From NCBI GenBank assembly GCA_937896505.1, contig CALBNP010000001.1, positions 1 through 45,800 on the forward strand: 45,800 nucleotides of DNA, read 5' to 3'. Positions 33,738-43,256 of the stretch are shown here, in pieces (positions within the stretch are counted from its first letter, which is position 1; each line of letters opens with the position of its first letter). Source of the DNA: an uncultured Bacteroidales bacterium (GTDB lineage Bacteria > Bacteroidota > Bacteroidia > Bacteroidales > F082). The notes under the pieces are model-generated. The model saw only the letters and a list, made by a program, of their open reading frames with translations. It made no database searches and was not told the origin of the DNA. The translations under genes were made by a program, and so were the position numbers.

Positions 33738-36443
33738 ATGCCAAATACCAAGAAGACAATCCGTTGCATTTTCACGATGTTGGCCTTCCTTTGTGGGGCC
33801 ACATTGTCACAGGCAATGCCAGGAAATGCTACAAGAAACGATTCGGTGCGATACGTTTCTGCAAGAATCATCTACGACACCTACGCACAAATCTCGTGGG
33901 CTTTAAGCGAACCCCTCTCCTACGACGACTTCGAGACTGGCGATTTCAGCCTACTCAGCTGGAACAATACCATTTCCGATTATCCTTGGACTATCGACAC
34001 GACACACGCCTACGAAGGAAACCATTGCATGAAATCGACTTGCGAAAACCACGGCAACAGCATTTCCTCCATCGAGATACCCTATTACGTTCCCGCTGAC
34101 GGAGCCATGAGTTTCTTCAGTAAGATTTCATCGGAAGCCTCGTTTGACGTTGGCCGTTTCTACATTGACGGCGAGAAACAATTTGAATGTTCGGGCGAAA
34201 GCGAGTGGGAAGAACACCATTTCGACATCACCGAAGGCATTCACTGGTTCCGTTGGAGTTATCTCAAAGATGCTTCCATCGACAATGGCGACGATTGTTT
34301 CTACGTTGACCAAGTCAACTTTCTTGCAAACGACAGTCTGAAAGAACGTGATCTGCTGTATTTCAGTCTTTTCAGACGCCGTTCAGAAGAAGATTCCATC
34401 GTTCTGGCCTCTCATCTCACCGATTCTTCGTTCATCGACATGAGTTGGAGCGCATTGCCTTGGGGGCAATACAGTTGGGGAGTTAGCTGCACTTATTCAG
34501 GCGAGCCGCCCACCGAATCAGAAATCACATGGTCGAATGTTCTGGACAAAGACATGACCACCACTTTGGAAGTGAATGCAACTACCAACACGGGCATTGT
34601 ACCAGCAGGAGCCGTCATTCGTATCGAGTCTTACGACGGACAAGGCGAAACCTATTCTGCCAATCTCGACGAAAACGGACATCTCCTCCTATCCGACATC
34701 TACCGCGATTTCTATTCGATTCAATTACAATTTGACAGCTACGACGACTATGTTTCGGATACTCCAGTCAACATCATGGGACCAACTTCATTGGACATCC
34801 AACTTCTTGAAAGCACCCAAAGCATTGATACGTTTTATGTTTCATCGACGGGATGGGCGATGTGGGACGGGCCTTTCAGCCGTTCGCTGCAATATTTTGA
34901 AATCGCCATCGACAACTGTATCGTGGGAACCACAACCGACCTCCATTTCCAGTTTGATGTTGACACACTCACCGAAGGCCAGACCTATCAAGCCGCTGTC
35001 AGACCTGTCTTTCAATCACTTACAGGCGCATGGAGCCATTGCGAATGGACTTATCGCCCATGCCACAACTTCACATCAGCCATTGACCTTGAAGGAATTG
35101 ACATTGTGGAAGGCATCCTCATTTCATGGACCTATCCCCAAGCAGACAGCATCCTTGGAGCCGTATGTTTCCGTGAAGACGACATTCTTGGCTATCGTTA
35201 TTTGGGATTTACTGCCGACGACTATTTCATCGATACCTTGCTGTCCACCGAACCGGGACTTTACTGTTGGCATGTAAGGATTGTTTATAGTGGAGAAAAT
35301 GGAAACGATTACTTTTCCATGTCATGTCCGGAAAGCATTTGCACTGAAATCCCACTAGGTTGCGATGCGCCAGAACTTTTGGCGGCAGAAACTTACTACA
35401 CTGACGACAACGACCATGGTGCTCTCATCTCGTGGGGACCGCGTCCTATTCCAATTGAAGAATGGCTTTATTACGATAACGGACTTTATAACAAATCAGT
35501 TGGTTCAGAAGACGGAGCCATATTTTGGGGCATCAAGTTCGAGCCCGAAGATCTTATCTCCCTTTATGGATGTTCACTGACACAGATTTCACTTTACGAC
35601 ATAGCAGCCGGGACATACCAATTATTTGTCTATCAAGGCGGTGAAGCCCAACCTAGCACCTTGATATATTGCCAGAACATTGAATTGCAAGGCACCCATG
35701 GATGGTGTTCGATGATCACCGACTCACCTGTTAGCCTTTCGACCACCGAACCACTTTGGATTGTCATCGGTCAACAAGGCATCGCCTACCCTGCAGCAGT
35801 TTGCTCAGACCCTGGCGAGCCTAATGGTCGCTGGGTTTCGCTGGACGGAACACATTGGGCCGACTTGGCATCCTACAACCTCAATTTCGCATGGATGCTG
35901 CGGGCTTTCGTCACCGACCAAACCGGCAAGTCGCGTCAACTCAACAGCGAAGGTTCAGCATTGACCAATTATAACCTTTATAGGAGCACTACTGGATATA
36001 ATTACGAACTCGTGGCCCAAATTCCTTCCGCCGAAGGCGAAGAATTTTACCAATATCGCGACAATTTGAGCGACCTTACTGAGCAAACCTACTATTACCA
36101 ACTCACAGCCGTTTATGATGACGGATGCGAATCGGAACCAGGCACGTCAGCAGACGACCCGACCAAGGATTTCGTGACCATCGAAGCCTCATGGAGCGTC
36201 CAAAGCAACGATATACAGAGTTTCAACCTTTATCCGAATCCGGCATCAGAAAGAATTCGGATTGAAGCCAAAGACATCAGGAAAATTACCATTACCAATG
36301 CCCTTGGACAAGTCGTCGTTTCACAGGAAATAAATGCTGACGCGACGACTATTAACCTTTCTTCGATGGCAGGTGGACTTTATCTCATCACTATTCGCAC
36401 CACGGAAGGCATCGTGTCGCAGACTTTCATGCTTGAACGGTGA
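33738..36443 (+). CDS. T9SS cargo protein with cleaved-adhesin/fibronectin-like domains
   Basis: The 901-residue protein has a signal peptide (about residues 1-26). An early choice-of-anchor-J/cleaved-adhesin-type domain includes YDDFETGDFSLLSWNNTISD and DDCFYVDQVNFLAND. Several fibronectin type III-like segments follow, including LISWTYPQADSILGAVCFRE and ALISWGPRPIPIEEWLYYDN. The C-terminal sorting domain begins FNLYPNPASERIRIEAKDI and ends FMLER. It starts seven bases after the beta-helix gene, so it belongs to the same transcript. It is probably an adhesin-like surface protein exported by the T9SS. No enzymatic domain was recognised. Confidence 0.82.
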   Translation: MPNTKKTIRCIFTMLAFLCGATLSQAMPGNATRNDSVRYVSARIIYDTYAQISWALSEPLSYDDFETGDFSLLSWNNTISDYPWTIDTTHAYEGNHCMKSTCENHGNSISSIEIPYYVPADGAMSFFSKISSEASFDVGRFYIDGEKQFECSGESEWEEHHFDITEGIHWFRWSYLKDASIDNGDDCFYVDQVNFLANDSLKERDLLYFSLFRRRSEEDSIVLASHLTDSSFIDMSWSALPWGQYSWGVSCTYSGEPPTESEITWSNVLDKDMTTTLEVNATTNTGIVPAGAVIRIESYDGQGETYSANLDENGHLLLSDIYRDFYSIQLQFDSYDDYVSDTPVNIMGPTSLDIQLLESTQSIDTFYVSSTGWAMWDGPFSRSLQYFEIAIDNCIVGTTTDLHFQFDVDTLTEGQTYQAAVRPVFQSLTGAWSHCEWTYRPCHNFTSAIDLEGIDIVEGILISWTYPQADSILGAVCFREDDILGYRYLGFTADDYFIDTLLSTEPGLYCWHVRIVYSGENGNDYFSMSCPESICTEIPLGCDAPELLAAETYYTDDNDHGALISWGPRPIPIEEWLYYDNGLYNKSVGSEDGAIFWGIKFEPEDLISLYGCSLTQISLYDIAAGTYQLFVYQGGEAQPSTLIYCQNIELQGTHGWCSMITDSPVSLSTTEPLWIVIGQQGIAYPAAVCSDPGEPNGRWVSLDGTHWADLASYNLNFAWMLRAFVTDQTGKSRQLNSEGSALTNYNLYRSTTGYNYELVAQIPSAEGEEFYQYRDNLSDLTEQTYYYQLTAVYDDGCESEPGTSADDPTKDFVTIEASWSVQSNDIQSFNLYPNPASERIRIEAKDIRKITITNALGQVVVSQEINADATTINLSSMAGGLYLITIRTTEGIVSQTFMLER

Positions 36444-36455
36444 ACTTCCCTTCAC

Positions 36456-36490
36456 AAAAAAAAGAAGCAGCTTTGAATCAAAACTGCTTC
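36456..36490 (-). terminator. Terminator of the RND efflux operon
   Basis: On the minus strand GAAGCAGTTTTGA pairs with TCAAAGCTGCTTC (with one G-U pair), followed by eight T. It lies 23 bases past the stop of the outer-membrane factor gene. The plus-strand copy lacks a T run, so it works mainly for the efflux operon. Confidence 0.85.
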
Positions 36491-36512
36491 TGGATTTTAG
36501 GTTAACAATCAA

Positions 36513-37877
36513 TTACTTTCCGCCACCCAAAGCCAAATAAAGGTCGATAAGGCCTTGAACCGCATCGAAAGCATTATTGACTTGATCCAGCTGGGCATCG
36601 AGGAGCGATTCCTGAGCCATAAGCACCTCAAGGAATGTGCCTTGACCCTGAGCAAGCAACTCATTGGAAGCGTAATAGGCATTACCAAGCGCCTTCACCC
36701 GATTTTCGAGAATACCTTTTTTATCCTTCGAGCTTTGGCAAGTAGCAATAGCGTTGTTTACATCGTTGCCTGCTTGGAGAACGGACTTGGCAAACGCCAA
36801 CTTGGCTTCTTCCTGTTGTGCCTGAGTAATCTTGACGTTGGCACGCAATTGACCATTGGCAAAGATAGGCTGTGCAAGTTGTCCTACTGCGTTGAGGATG
36901 ATTTGTGCAGGGTCGAGACTAATGCCCGAAACGCCATTTCCCCAACCAGCCAAGCCACCCAAGGTGAGTTTTGGATACAAGTCGGAAACAGCTTGCTTGT
37001 TGACATAATAGGCAGCTTCAACACCGCGTTGTGCCGCACGAACATCAGGACGATTCTGGAGCAACGAGGCCGACACGCCAACTCCAATCATCTCTGGCAA
37101 TTGGAAATCGTCCAACTTGCCACGTTGAATGTTGTGTGACGGTTCAGAAAGCAAGAGGCACAAGGCATTCTCGTAGGCACGTATGGTTCTTTCAATGTCA
37201 ATAGCCTGTGCCTGAATATTATAGAGCGATGCCGTCAGTTGACTGACCGAACCAGTGTGACCGATACCGGCATCAACAAAAGCTTGTTGCGTGTCGATAC
37301 TCTTTTGCCAAAGAACTTCCGTTTCGCGAACCACTTGCAGTTGCCGGTCGAGCATCAGCAGCTGATAATACAGACTTGCCGTGTTAGCGATAAGCTCAGC
37401 CCGAGCAGCCTGCTCGAAGTCACGCATCTGTTCATACAAAGCTTCGGTTTCACGTTTCTTGTTAGTAAGGCTTCCAAAGATGTCAACTTGCCACGATACA
37501 TTTATCGGGAGGCCATACGAGAAAGCATGGCTATTGGGATTCGGGAGATAGTTGAAGGAAGCATTAGGTGCAAGCGAAACCGATGGGAAAAAGGCCAATT
37601 TAGAGGCAGCAAGCGCATATTCCATTTCTTGCACACGGAGATGACTCGACTGAAGGTCTGGATTATTGGCCAAGGCTTCGTCTATCAGACTTTGCAACTG
37701 GGGGTCGGTGAAAATTTCACGCCATGACAATTCAGCAATATTCGTGTCGCTTTCAACGACTCCATTGCCCATCACTTGTTCGGGCATCTGATAGTCTGAA
37801 GTATATGGCTTATGAAGCCCACAGCCGCTAAGGCTGAATAAAGCGATTATCGAGATGAGAAAAAATAATCTTTTCAT
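36513..37877 (-). CDS. RND efflux outer-membrane factor (TolC/OprM type lipoprotein)
   Basis: This channel protein lets the efflux pump discharge substrates through the outer membrane. The 454 residues begin with a lipoprotein signal, MKRLFFLISIIALFSLSGC (Cys-19). Two TolC repeats follow, with typical segments such as SWREIFTDPQLQSLIDEALA and NNPDLQSSHLRVQEMEYALA. Their second-half counterparts include DVRAAQRGVEAAYYVNKQAV and DLYPKLTLGGLAGWG. It ends the operon, immediately after the pump gene (one base apart). All three parts of a tripartite pump are present. Confidence 0.93.
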   Translation of the reverse strand: MKRLFFLISIIALFSLSGCGLHKPYTSDYQMPEQVMGNGVVESDTNIAELSWREIFTDPQLQSLIDEALANNPDLQSSHLRVQEMEYALAASKLAFFPSVSLAPNASFNYLPNPNSHAFSYGLPINVSWQVDIFGSLTNKKRETEALYEQMRDFEQAARAELIANTASLYYQLLMLDRQLQVVRETEVLWQKSIDTQQAFVDAGIGHTGSVSQLTASLYNIQAQAIDIERTIRAYENALCLLLSEPSHNIQRGKLDDFQLPEMIGVGVSASLLQNRPDVRAAQRGVEAAYYVNKQAVSDLYPKLTLGGLAGWGNGVSGISLDPAQIILNAVGQLAQPIFANGQLRANVKITQAQQEEAKLAFAKSVLQAGNDVNNAIATCQSSKDKKGILENRVKALGNAYYASNELLAQGQGTFLEVLMAQESLLDAQLDQVNNAFDAVQGLIDLYLALGGGK

Positions 37878-37878
37878 A

Positions 37879-40800
37879 TCACTTGGATTTTTCTGTTTCT
37901 AATTGAGTTTCAGCGTTTCCGCCCTGGAAGCGTTCATGCAGCTTTTGGAAGAACATGAAGAACACAGGGACGACGAAGAGCAAGGCGATGGTGCCGACAG
38001 TCATACCACCAACCACACCGGTGGCCAACGCCCTATTGCCCATTGCACCTGCACCACTCTCGATGATAAGAGGAATCATACCGATAATCATGGTCGCAAC
38101 GGTCATCAAGATAGGACGCAGACGGTCTTTACAAGCCTCGAAAGCGGCATCGTAGATACTCATGCCATTCTTACGTTTCTCGCTGGCAAATTCGGTAATC
38201 AGGATGGCGGTCTTCGAAAGCAAGCCTATCAACATGATGACACCCGTCTGCAAATAGATGTTGTTGGTGAATCCCAACTTAGCCAACGGTGCTGTTACAG
38301 CGAAGGCTCCCATAAGTCCGAAAGGAACAGAGAAGAGCACAGCGAAAGGCACGAACCACGAGTTGTAGAGGCAAGCAAGGATGAGGTAAATCAAGAAGAT
38401 ACAGATAAGATAGATGACCAAAGTCATGTTGCTTCCAGCGGTCTTGGCTTCTTCGCGAGCCATACCGCCATATTCATATCCGTAGCCCGAACCTGGCATC
38501 GTTTCGGCAAAGACTTCAGCGATGGCATTCTGGACCTGACCAGTTGAATAACCAGAAGCAGGGTCAACATTCACGGTGATAGACTGGAACAAGTTGAAAC
38601 GTTTTACGACGTCGCTACCGATTTTTGGAGTCAAGGTCACGAATTGCGAAAGAGGTGCCATTTGTCCGTCACCCGTTTTGACAAACATGTTATTCAGTGA
38701 TTCAGGGTTCAGTCGATATTCCGGAGATGCCTGAGCAACAACACGATACACTTTTCCATATTGATTGAAATTGGAGATGAACGAACCTCCGCAGAAGGCA
38801 CCCAAAACCGAGAGCACATCCGATGGAGCAATGCCCGACCTTGAGCACACGGCTGCATCGATGTCAACGGCATACTTCGGGAACTTGGCCGAATAGTCAT
38901 TGAAAGCCGACCCGATTTCAGGCCGTTCGCTCAATTTGGCCACGAAGTTCTCGACATCGTGGGCGAAGATTTCCACTTCGACATCAGAACGGTTCTGTAT
39001 AACAAGTTCTGTTGCGTTACCCGTACCATAGCCTGGAATCTGAGGCTGTTGGAAAGGCATCACGGTAGCTTCCTTAATGTCTTCGCAATCCATATACAAA
39101 CGATAACGAACCATATCGAGAGAGTGCTCGACACCCTTACGTTCGTCCCAGTTTTTCAGACGGATAAACAGCGTTCCATAACTCGAGCTTGCGCCCGAAA
39201 GGATACCATAGCCCGAAACCAAAGAGATGTTTTCCACTTCTTCATACTTCTCGACCTTTTGTGCAATGCGTTCAAGGACGTTGTTGGTTTCTTCGATAGT
39301 GTAGCCTTGAGGCAGTGTCACATTAGCCATGATAACGCCCTGGTCTTCTTGAGGCACCAATGCCTTAGGTGTGATTTTCATGAACACAACCATGAGTACG
39401 ATTGCAACCACAAGACCAATCCACGACAAGGCCGGACGTTTCAAGAAAGAATTGACGGAGCGATAATATTTGGAGGCAATGGCGCTGTATGAAGCATCGT
39501 AAGCTTTCTTGACCAACTTACCAAGTCCTTTCAAGTTATCAGTTGGACGCATGAGAATGACACAAAGTGCCGGGCACAAAGTCAATGCACTGACGCACGA
39601 CAGACCCACTGAAGAGGCCAAGGTGATACCGAATTGGGTAAAGAACGAGCCAGACGTGCCAGGCATGAAGGTAACCGGGATAAACACGGCCATGAACACC
39701 AAAGTACATGAAATAACCGCACTGAACACATCGTGCAAGGCATCATTGGTGGCTTGCATCGGGTCTTTGGCACCCGACTCGAACTTAGCCATCACCGCCT
39801 CGACGACCACGATGGCATCGTCAACCACCGTACCGATGGCCAGCACCAAAGCGAACAAGGTAAGAAGGTTCAGCGAAAACCCAGCCAACTTCACCACTGC
39901 GAAAGTACCAAGCATAGACACGATGATAGAAACGGAAGGAATCAAAGTGGCTTTGAAATTCTGCAAGAAGAAGTACACCACTAAGATAACCAGCAGAATA
40001 GCGATGACAAGCGTTTCGATAACATTGTGGAACGAAGCGTTCAGGAAGTCATCGGAAGTTTGCAGTTTGCTGAATTTCAATCCTGGAGGGAGCAAAGGCG
40101 TGATTTCCTCATACACCTGTTCGATCTGTTGATTCACCAAGGTAGCATTGGCACCAGCCGACTGGTTGATGATGAACATTACGGCAGGATGGTGGTCAAA
40201 CGAAGAAGTGAAAGTGTAGGCCATGGCTCCGATTTCAATATTAGCGACATCCTTGAGGAGGAGCGTATTGCCGTTTGCATCCGAATGGAGGACAATATTC
40301 TCAAATTCTTCTACAGATTTCAGACGGCCTTTATACTCCATTGAATATTGGTAGGTGTTGCCCGAACTTTCGCCCAACGAACCAGTTGGGGCAATTATGT
40401 TTTGCGAACCAACGGCAGCAAAGATGTCTTGAGGCTCGAGGCCATATTGCGCCATCACGTCAGGCTTCATCCAAATGCGAAGCGAATACTGGTTACCCAA
40501 GTTCTTCACTTCACCGATACCATTGATACGCTTCAGCTTTGGAGCAACATTGATGTCAAGGTAATTGTTGATGAATTCGCAGTCGAACTTGTCGTCGGTA
40601 CTGACCAAAGAACCAATCTGAAGGATACTGTTTTGGCGTTTTGACACCGTAACACCCAAAGTGGCCACTTCAGAAGGCAGCAGGCCCATGGCTTTCGATA
40701 CTCGGTTCTGCACATTGACGGTAGCCATGTCGGCATCTGTACCCTGTTCAAAAAAGATATTGATTTCGGCAGTACCATCCGCAGAGGCCGTTGAGGTCAT

Positions 40801-41037
40801 GTAAGTCATGTGTTCGACACCATTGATAGACTCTTCGAGAGGGATGATGACCGAATTCATGATGGAATTTGGGTCGGCACCCGTGTAGGAAGCCACAATA
40901 TTGACTGTCGGCGGAGCGATGTCGGGATACTGCTCGATAGGCAAGGTCTTCAGTGAGATGAAGCCGATGAGCAGAATCAAGATGGAGATGGTGAAGCCCA
41001 TCACCTTATGGTCGTTGAAAAAATAATTCTTCTTCAT
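37879..41037 (-). CDS. RND efflux transporter (AcrB/MexB type)
   Basis: This inner-membrane proton antiporter expels drugs, bile salts or other amphiphiles. At 1052 residues it is full length. It has the N-terminal first span (MGFTISILILLIGFISLKTL), large periplasmic loops, and the proton-relay pair in AIGTVVDDAIVVVEAV. The conserved Lys of LIGLLSKTAILITEFA and the C-terminal GNRALATGVVGGMTVGT are also present. The fold is the HAE-1 type used for hydrophobic substrates rather than the heavy-metal type. It lies between the fusion protein (14 bases upstream) and the outer-membrane factor. Substrates cannot be predicted. Confidence 0.96.
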   Translation of the reverse strand: MKKNYFFNDHKVMGFTISILILLIGFISLKTLPIEQYPDIAPPTVNIVASYTGADPNSIMNSVIIPLEESINGVEHMTYMTSTASADGTAEINIFFEQGTDADMATVNVQNRVSKAMGLLPSEVATLGVTVSKRQNSILQIGSLVSTDDKFDCEFINNYLDINVAPKLKRINGIGEVKNLGNQYSLRIWMKPDVMAQYGLEPQDIFAAVGSQNIIAPTGSLGESSGNTYQYSMEYKGRLKSVEEFENIVLHSDANGNTLLLKDVANIEIGAMAYTFTSSFDHHPAVMFIINQSAGANATLVNQQIEQVYEEITPLLPPGLKFSKLQTSDDFLNASFHNVIETLVIAILLVILVVYFFLQNFKATLIPSVSIIVSMLGTFAVVKLAGFSLNLLTLFALVLAIGTVVDDAIVVVEAVMAKFESGAKDPMQATNDALHDVFSAVISCTLVFMAVFIPVTFMPGTSGSFFTQFGITLASSVGLSCVSALTLCPALCVILMRPTDNLKGLGKLVKKAYDASYSAIASKYYRSVNSFLKRPALSWIGLVVAIVLMVVFMKITPKALVPQEDQGVIMANVTLPQGYTIEETNNVLERIAQKVEKYEEVENISLVSGYGILSGASSSYGTLFIRLKNWDERKGVEHSLDMVRYRLYMDCEDIKEATVMPFQQPQIPGYGTGNATELVIQNRSDVEVEIFAHDVENFVAKLSERPEIGSAFNDYSAKFPKYAVDIDAAVCSRSGIAPSDVLSVLGAFCGGSFISNFNQYGKVYRVVAQASPEYRLNPESLNNMFVKTGDGQMAPLSQFVTLTPKIGSDVVKRFNLFQSITVNVDPASGYSTGQVQNAIAEVFAETMPGSGYGYEYGGMAREEAKTAGSNMTLVIYLICIFLIYLILACLYNSWFVPFAVLFSVPFGLMGAFAVTAPLAKLGFTNNIYLQTGVIMLIGLLSKTAILITEFASEKRKNGMSIYDAAFEACKDRLRPILMTVATMIIGMIPLIIESGAGAMGNRALATGVVGGMTVGTIALLFVVPVFFMFFQKLHERFQGGNAETQLETEKSK

Positions 41038-41051
41038 GTCGGCAAACTCCT

Positions 41052-42185
41052 TTATTTATTGTTGTTTCCCGTTTCGGGGAATTTCACCTGTTGGCCATTA
41101 ACCACATTGTTGACACCAATCTTCACGATTTCGTCGCCTTCTTCAAGTCCATCTTCAACGACAAACTCCTTACCATCGCCAAGCTCGCAAACGTCAACGA
41201 GGACTGCTTCGGCGGTGTTGTCATCTTTCACACGGAAAGCCATGCGCTTGTCTTGCAGTTGCACTATAGCGGTTTGCGGGATGACCAAAACATCCTTATA
41301 ACTGAAAGGAAATACCAAAGTAGCAGACATGCCTGAGCGAAGTATCTTGTCAGGGTTGGGGAAAGTGGCGCGGCAAGCTATGGAACCCGTAACTGGGTCA
41401 ACCACACCTGAGATGCTGGTGATCCGACCATTCTGGCTGAAATTGCTGCCATCCTTGAGTCGGAGCTGGACATCGGGAAGCTTATCGAAAGAGCCTGGAG
41501 TGCCCAACTCGGGATAATCCATCTGAAGCGATGTGAATGCCGATTCGGTGATGGAGAAAAGAGCCTGCACCGAGCTGATGTCGCTCACGATGGTGAGTGG
41601 AGTCGGGATGTTCGGGCTGACGAGTTGGCCGATACGATAAGGAATGCGTCCGACGAAACCTTCGTGGGGACTCGTGATCGTACAATAACTCAATTGCGTT
41701 TGCGCAGTACCAATTTGAGCTTTAGCCACCGATACGGAAGCCTTCATGCTATTGTAATAACTCTCGGCCTGTTCGAAAGCCGGACGGCCAATGATGCCTT
41801 TTTCGAACAAAGCCTTTTGGCTGTTCATCTTCACCAAAGCATCCTGCATCTGGGCCTTCGCCATTTCATAATTGGCATTTGCAGCTTGCAGTTGGCTCTC
41901 GTAGGCACGACGATCTATGACGAAAAGAGTCTGACCTTTTTTCACATAATCGCCTTCCGTAACCTTGATTTCAGTAATGTTGCCACTAATCATAGGCAAG
42001 ATGCTGACATCGTGAATGCCTTCAATCTTTGAAGTGAAAGTACTCTCGGAATCACGATTGGTTTTTTTCAAAACCATGGTCTCAAAAGATGTTCTTTTTT
42101 GATCCATTGATTGCGAGCAGGAAACAAGACATCCTAACATGAACATTGCCACGATGTTTGTCGAAATACTGTGAAATCTAATCAT
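41052..42185 (-). CDS. RND efflux periplasmic adaptor (membrane fusion protein)
   Basis: The adaptor links the inner-membrane pump to the outer-membrane channel. The 377 residues start with a lipoprotein signal (FMLGCLVSC). A lipoyl half-motif is GNITEIKVTEGDYVKKGQTL, followed by a helical hairpin (about 95-160) and the second lipoyl half (YCTITSPHEGFVGRI). A beta-barrel domain (ITSISGVVDPVTGSIACRAT) and a membrane-proximal end complete the protein. It is the first gene of the operon. No TetR or AraC regulator lies nearby, so control may be from elsewhere. Confidence 0.94.
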   Translation of the reverse strand: MIRFHSISTNIVAMFMLGCLVSCSQSMDQKRTSFETMVLKKTNRDSESTFTSKIEGIHDVSILPMISGNITEIKVTEGDYVKKGQTLFVIDRRAYESQLQAANANYEMAKAQMQDALVKMNSQKALFEKGIIGRPAFEQAESYYNSMKASVSVAKAQIGTAQTQLSYCTITSPHEGFVGRIPYRIGQLVSPNIPTPLTIVSDISSVQALFSITESAFTSLQMDYPELGTPGSFDKLPDVQLRLKDGSNFSQNGRITSISGVVDPVTGSIACRATFPNPDKILRSGMSATLVFPFSYKDVLVIPQTAIVQLQDKRMAFRVKDDNTAEAVLVDVCELGDGKEFVVEDGLEEGDEIVKIGVNNVVNGQQVKFPETGNNNK

Positions 42186-42238
42186 AAAAGTGATTTTTAA
42201 TTTAATGATACTACTTAATCTATTTCTATATTAAATTG

Positions 42239-42246
42239 CAAAAGTA
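42239..42246 (-). promoter_or_regulatory. -7 box of the RND efflux operon
   Basis: The minus strand reads TACTTTTG, 53 bases before the adaptor ATG. No clear -33 box or operator palindrome was found between it and the gene. Confidence 0.5.
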
Positions 42247-42329
42247 CAAAAAATATGGTTATTTCCTACTTTCAAGGACTAAATACAAGGCAATTGTGAT
42301 TAGCACAAGTCCTATAATGCTAGATTTGA

Positions 42330-42371
42330 AAATCAAAGAGACCATTAGTTTCCTAATAGTCTCTTTGATTT
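42330..42371. terminator. Long hairpin, probable terminator of the DUF2795 gene
   Basis: Arms 42330-42348 and 42353-42371 pair over 19 bases with one mismatch, around a four-base loop. It lies 23 bases past the stop of the DUF2795 gene. The T run after it on the minus strand is short, so termination is probable rather than certain. The rest of 42186-42394 shows only the efflux promoter box. Confidence 0.7.
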
Positions 42372-42394
42372 GTTATAATCAAATGATTACAAAA

Positions 42395-42616
42395 TTAGTA
42401 TTCGTCTTCGTGGAAGAAGAAATCGTCTTTTGTAGGATAATCAGGCCAAAGGTCTTCAATGCGTTCATAGACTTCGCCCTCGTCTTCCATTTCCTGAAGG
42501 TTTTCAATCACTTCGTCTGGCGCGCCTGTGCGCAAGGCCCAATCAAGGAGCTCATCGCGGGTAGCTGGCCATGGTGCGTCTTCCAACTTTGAAGCTAATT
42601 CAAGTGTCCAATACAT
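42395..42616 (-). CDS. DUF2795-family small acidic protein
   Basis: The 73-residue protein reads MYWTLELASKLEDAPWPATR, then DELLDWALRTGAPDEVIENL, and ends PTKDDFFFHEDEY. This Trp- and acid-rich sequence is strongly conserved in Bacteroidota and belongs to the DUF2795 group. It has no signal peptide and is expected in the cytoplasm. Its function is not known to me. A -7 box precedes it and a long hairpin follows, so it is probably a single-gene transcript, perhaps strongly expressed. Confidence 0.9.
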   Translation of the reverse strand: MYWTLELASKLEDAPWPATRDELLDWALRTGAPDEVIENLQEMEDEGEVYERIEDLWPDYPTKDDFFFHEDEY

Positions 42617-42643
42617 AGTTTTTAGGTTTTAAATTTGAGGGTG

Positions 42644-42651
42644 CAAAATTA
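42644..42651 (-). promoter_or_regulatory. -7 box of the DUF2795 gene
   Basis: The minus strand reads TAATTTTG, 27 bases before the ATG at 42616, consistent with TAnnTTTG. Confidence 0.5.
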
Positions 42652-42700
42652 CACTTATTTTGACAATTGAGTTACTTTTTACATAAATTTTAATATTTTT

Positions 42701-43255
42701 TTATTTCACTGATTTCCAACTCGTTTCGGCAACATTTTCAATGTTTGAAAAATATCTGGCCAGCACGAAGAAGAAATCCGACAAGCGATTGAGGTATTGC
42801 AGGTCTATCAAATCGACGTCATGCTGCGAAGCCAATTTCCATCCTTGGCGTTCGGCCCGACGGCAAATCGTGCGGCAGACATGTGAATACGAAGCCTTCA
42901 GATTGCCACCGGGAATGATGAACGATTTTAGCTCGGGAAGTTGGGAATTCATCGTGTCAATCTGCTGCTCAAGGAAACTGACATCGGCAGCTGCAAGTTG
43001 AGGAATCATCTTCTTAATTTCTGCTACGTCTTCGATGGCGAAATGCGACTCGATGGTGAAAAGTTTGTCTTGGATGGTTTCAAGCACTTGTTTGACTTCA
43101 GAAGCAACACCTTCTTGGTCGTGAAGAACGCCCACAAATGCGCTCAGCTCGTCAACCGAGCCGTATGCTTCCACCCTATCATCGAATTTGGCCACTCTCA
43201 GGCCACCCACCAACGAAGTCATCCCTTCGTCGCCTGTCCGCGTATATGTTTTCAT
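42701..43255 (-). CDS. Cob(I)alamin adenosyltransferase, PduO type
   Basis: This enzyme transfers the adenosyl group of ATP to reduced cobalamin to make adenosylcobalamin. The 184 residues carry the ATP-binding N-terminus YTRTGDEGMTSLVGG, the segment EAYGSVDELSAFVG, and the active-site helices HVCRTICRRAERQ and LNRLSDFFFVLARY. Length and motif order fit the family. It follows the methyltransferase-like gene by one base, so it is the last gene of a tight four-gene minus-strand set. No other cobalamin genes are in the window. An adenosylcobalamin enzyme such as methylmalonyl-CoA mutase would be expected elsewhere in the genome. Confidence 0.94.
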   Translation of the reverse strand: MKTYTRTGDEGMTSLVGGLRVAKFDDRVEAYGSVDELSAFVGVLHDQEGVASEVKQVLETIQDKLFTIESHFAIEDVAEIKKMIPQLAAADVSFLEQQIDTMNSQLPELKSFIIPGGNLKASYSHVCRTICRRAERQGWKLASQHDVDLIDLQYLNRLSDFFFVLARYFSNIENVAETSWKSVK

Positions 43256-43256
43256 A

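Noticed and set aside
30740..36443. A polysaccharide utilisation locus (SusC/SusD type)
   Set aside because: No SusC-like transporter, SusD-like lipoprotein or glycoside hydrolase motif is present near the sigma/FecR pair.
37903..38547. A 214-residue plus-strand frame
   Set aside because: It is antisense to the 3' end of the RND pump gene and has no independent support.
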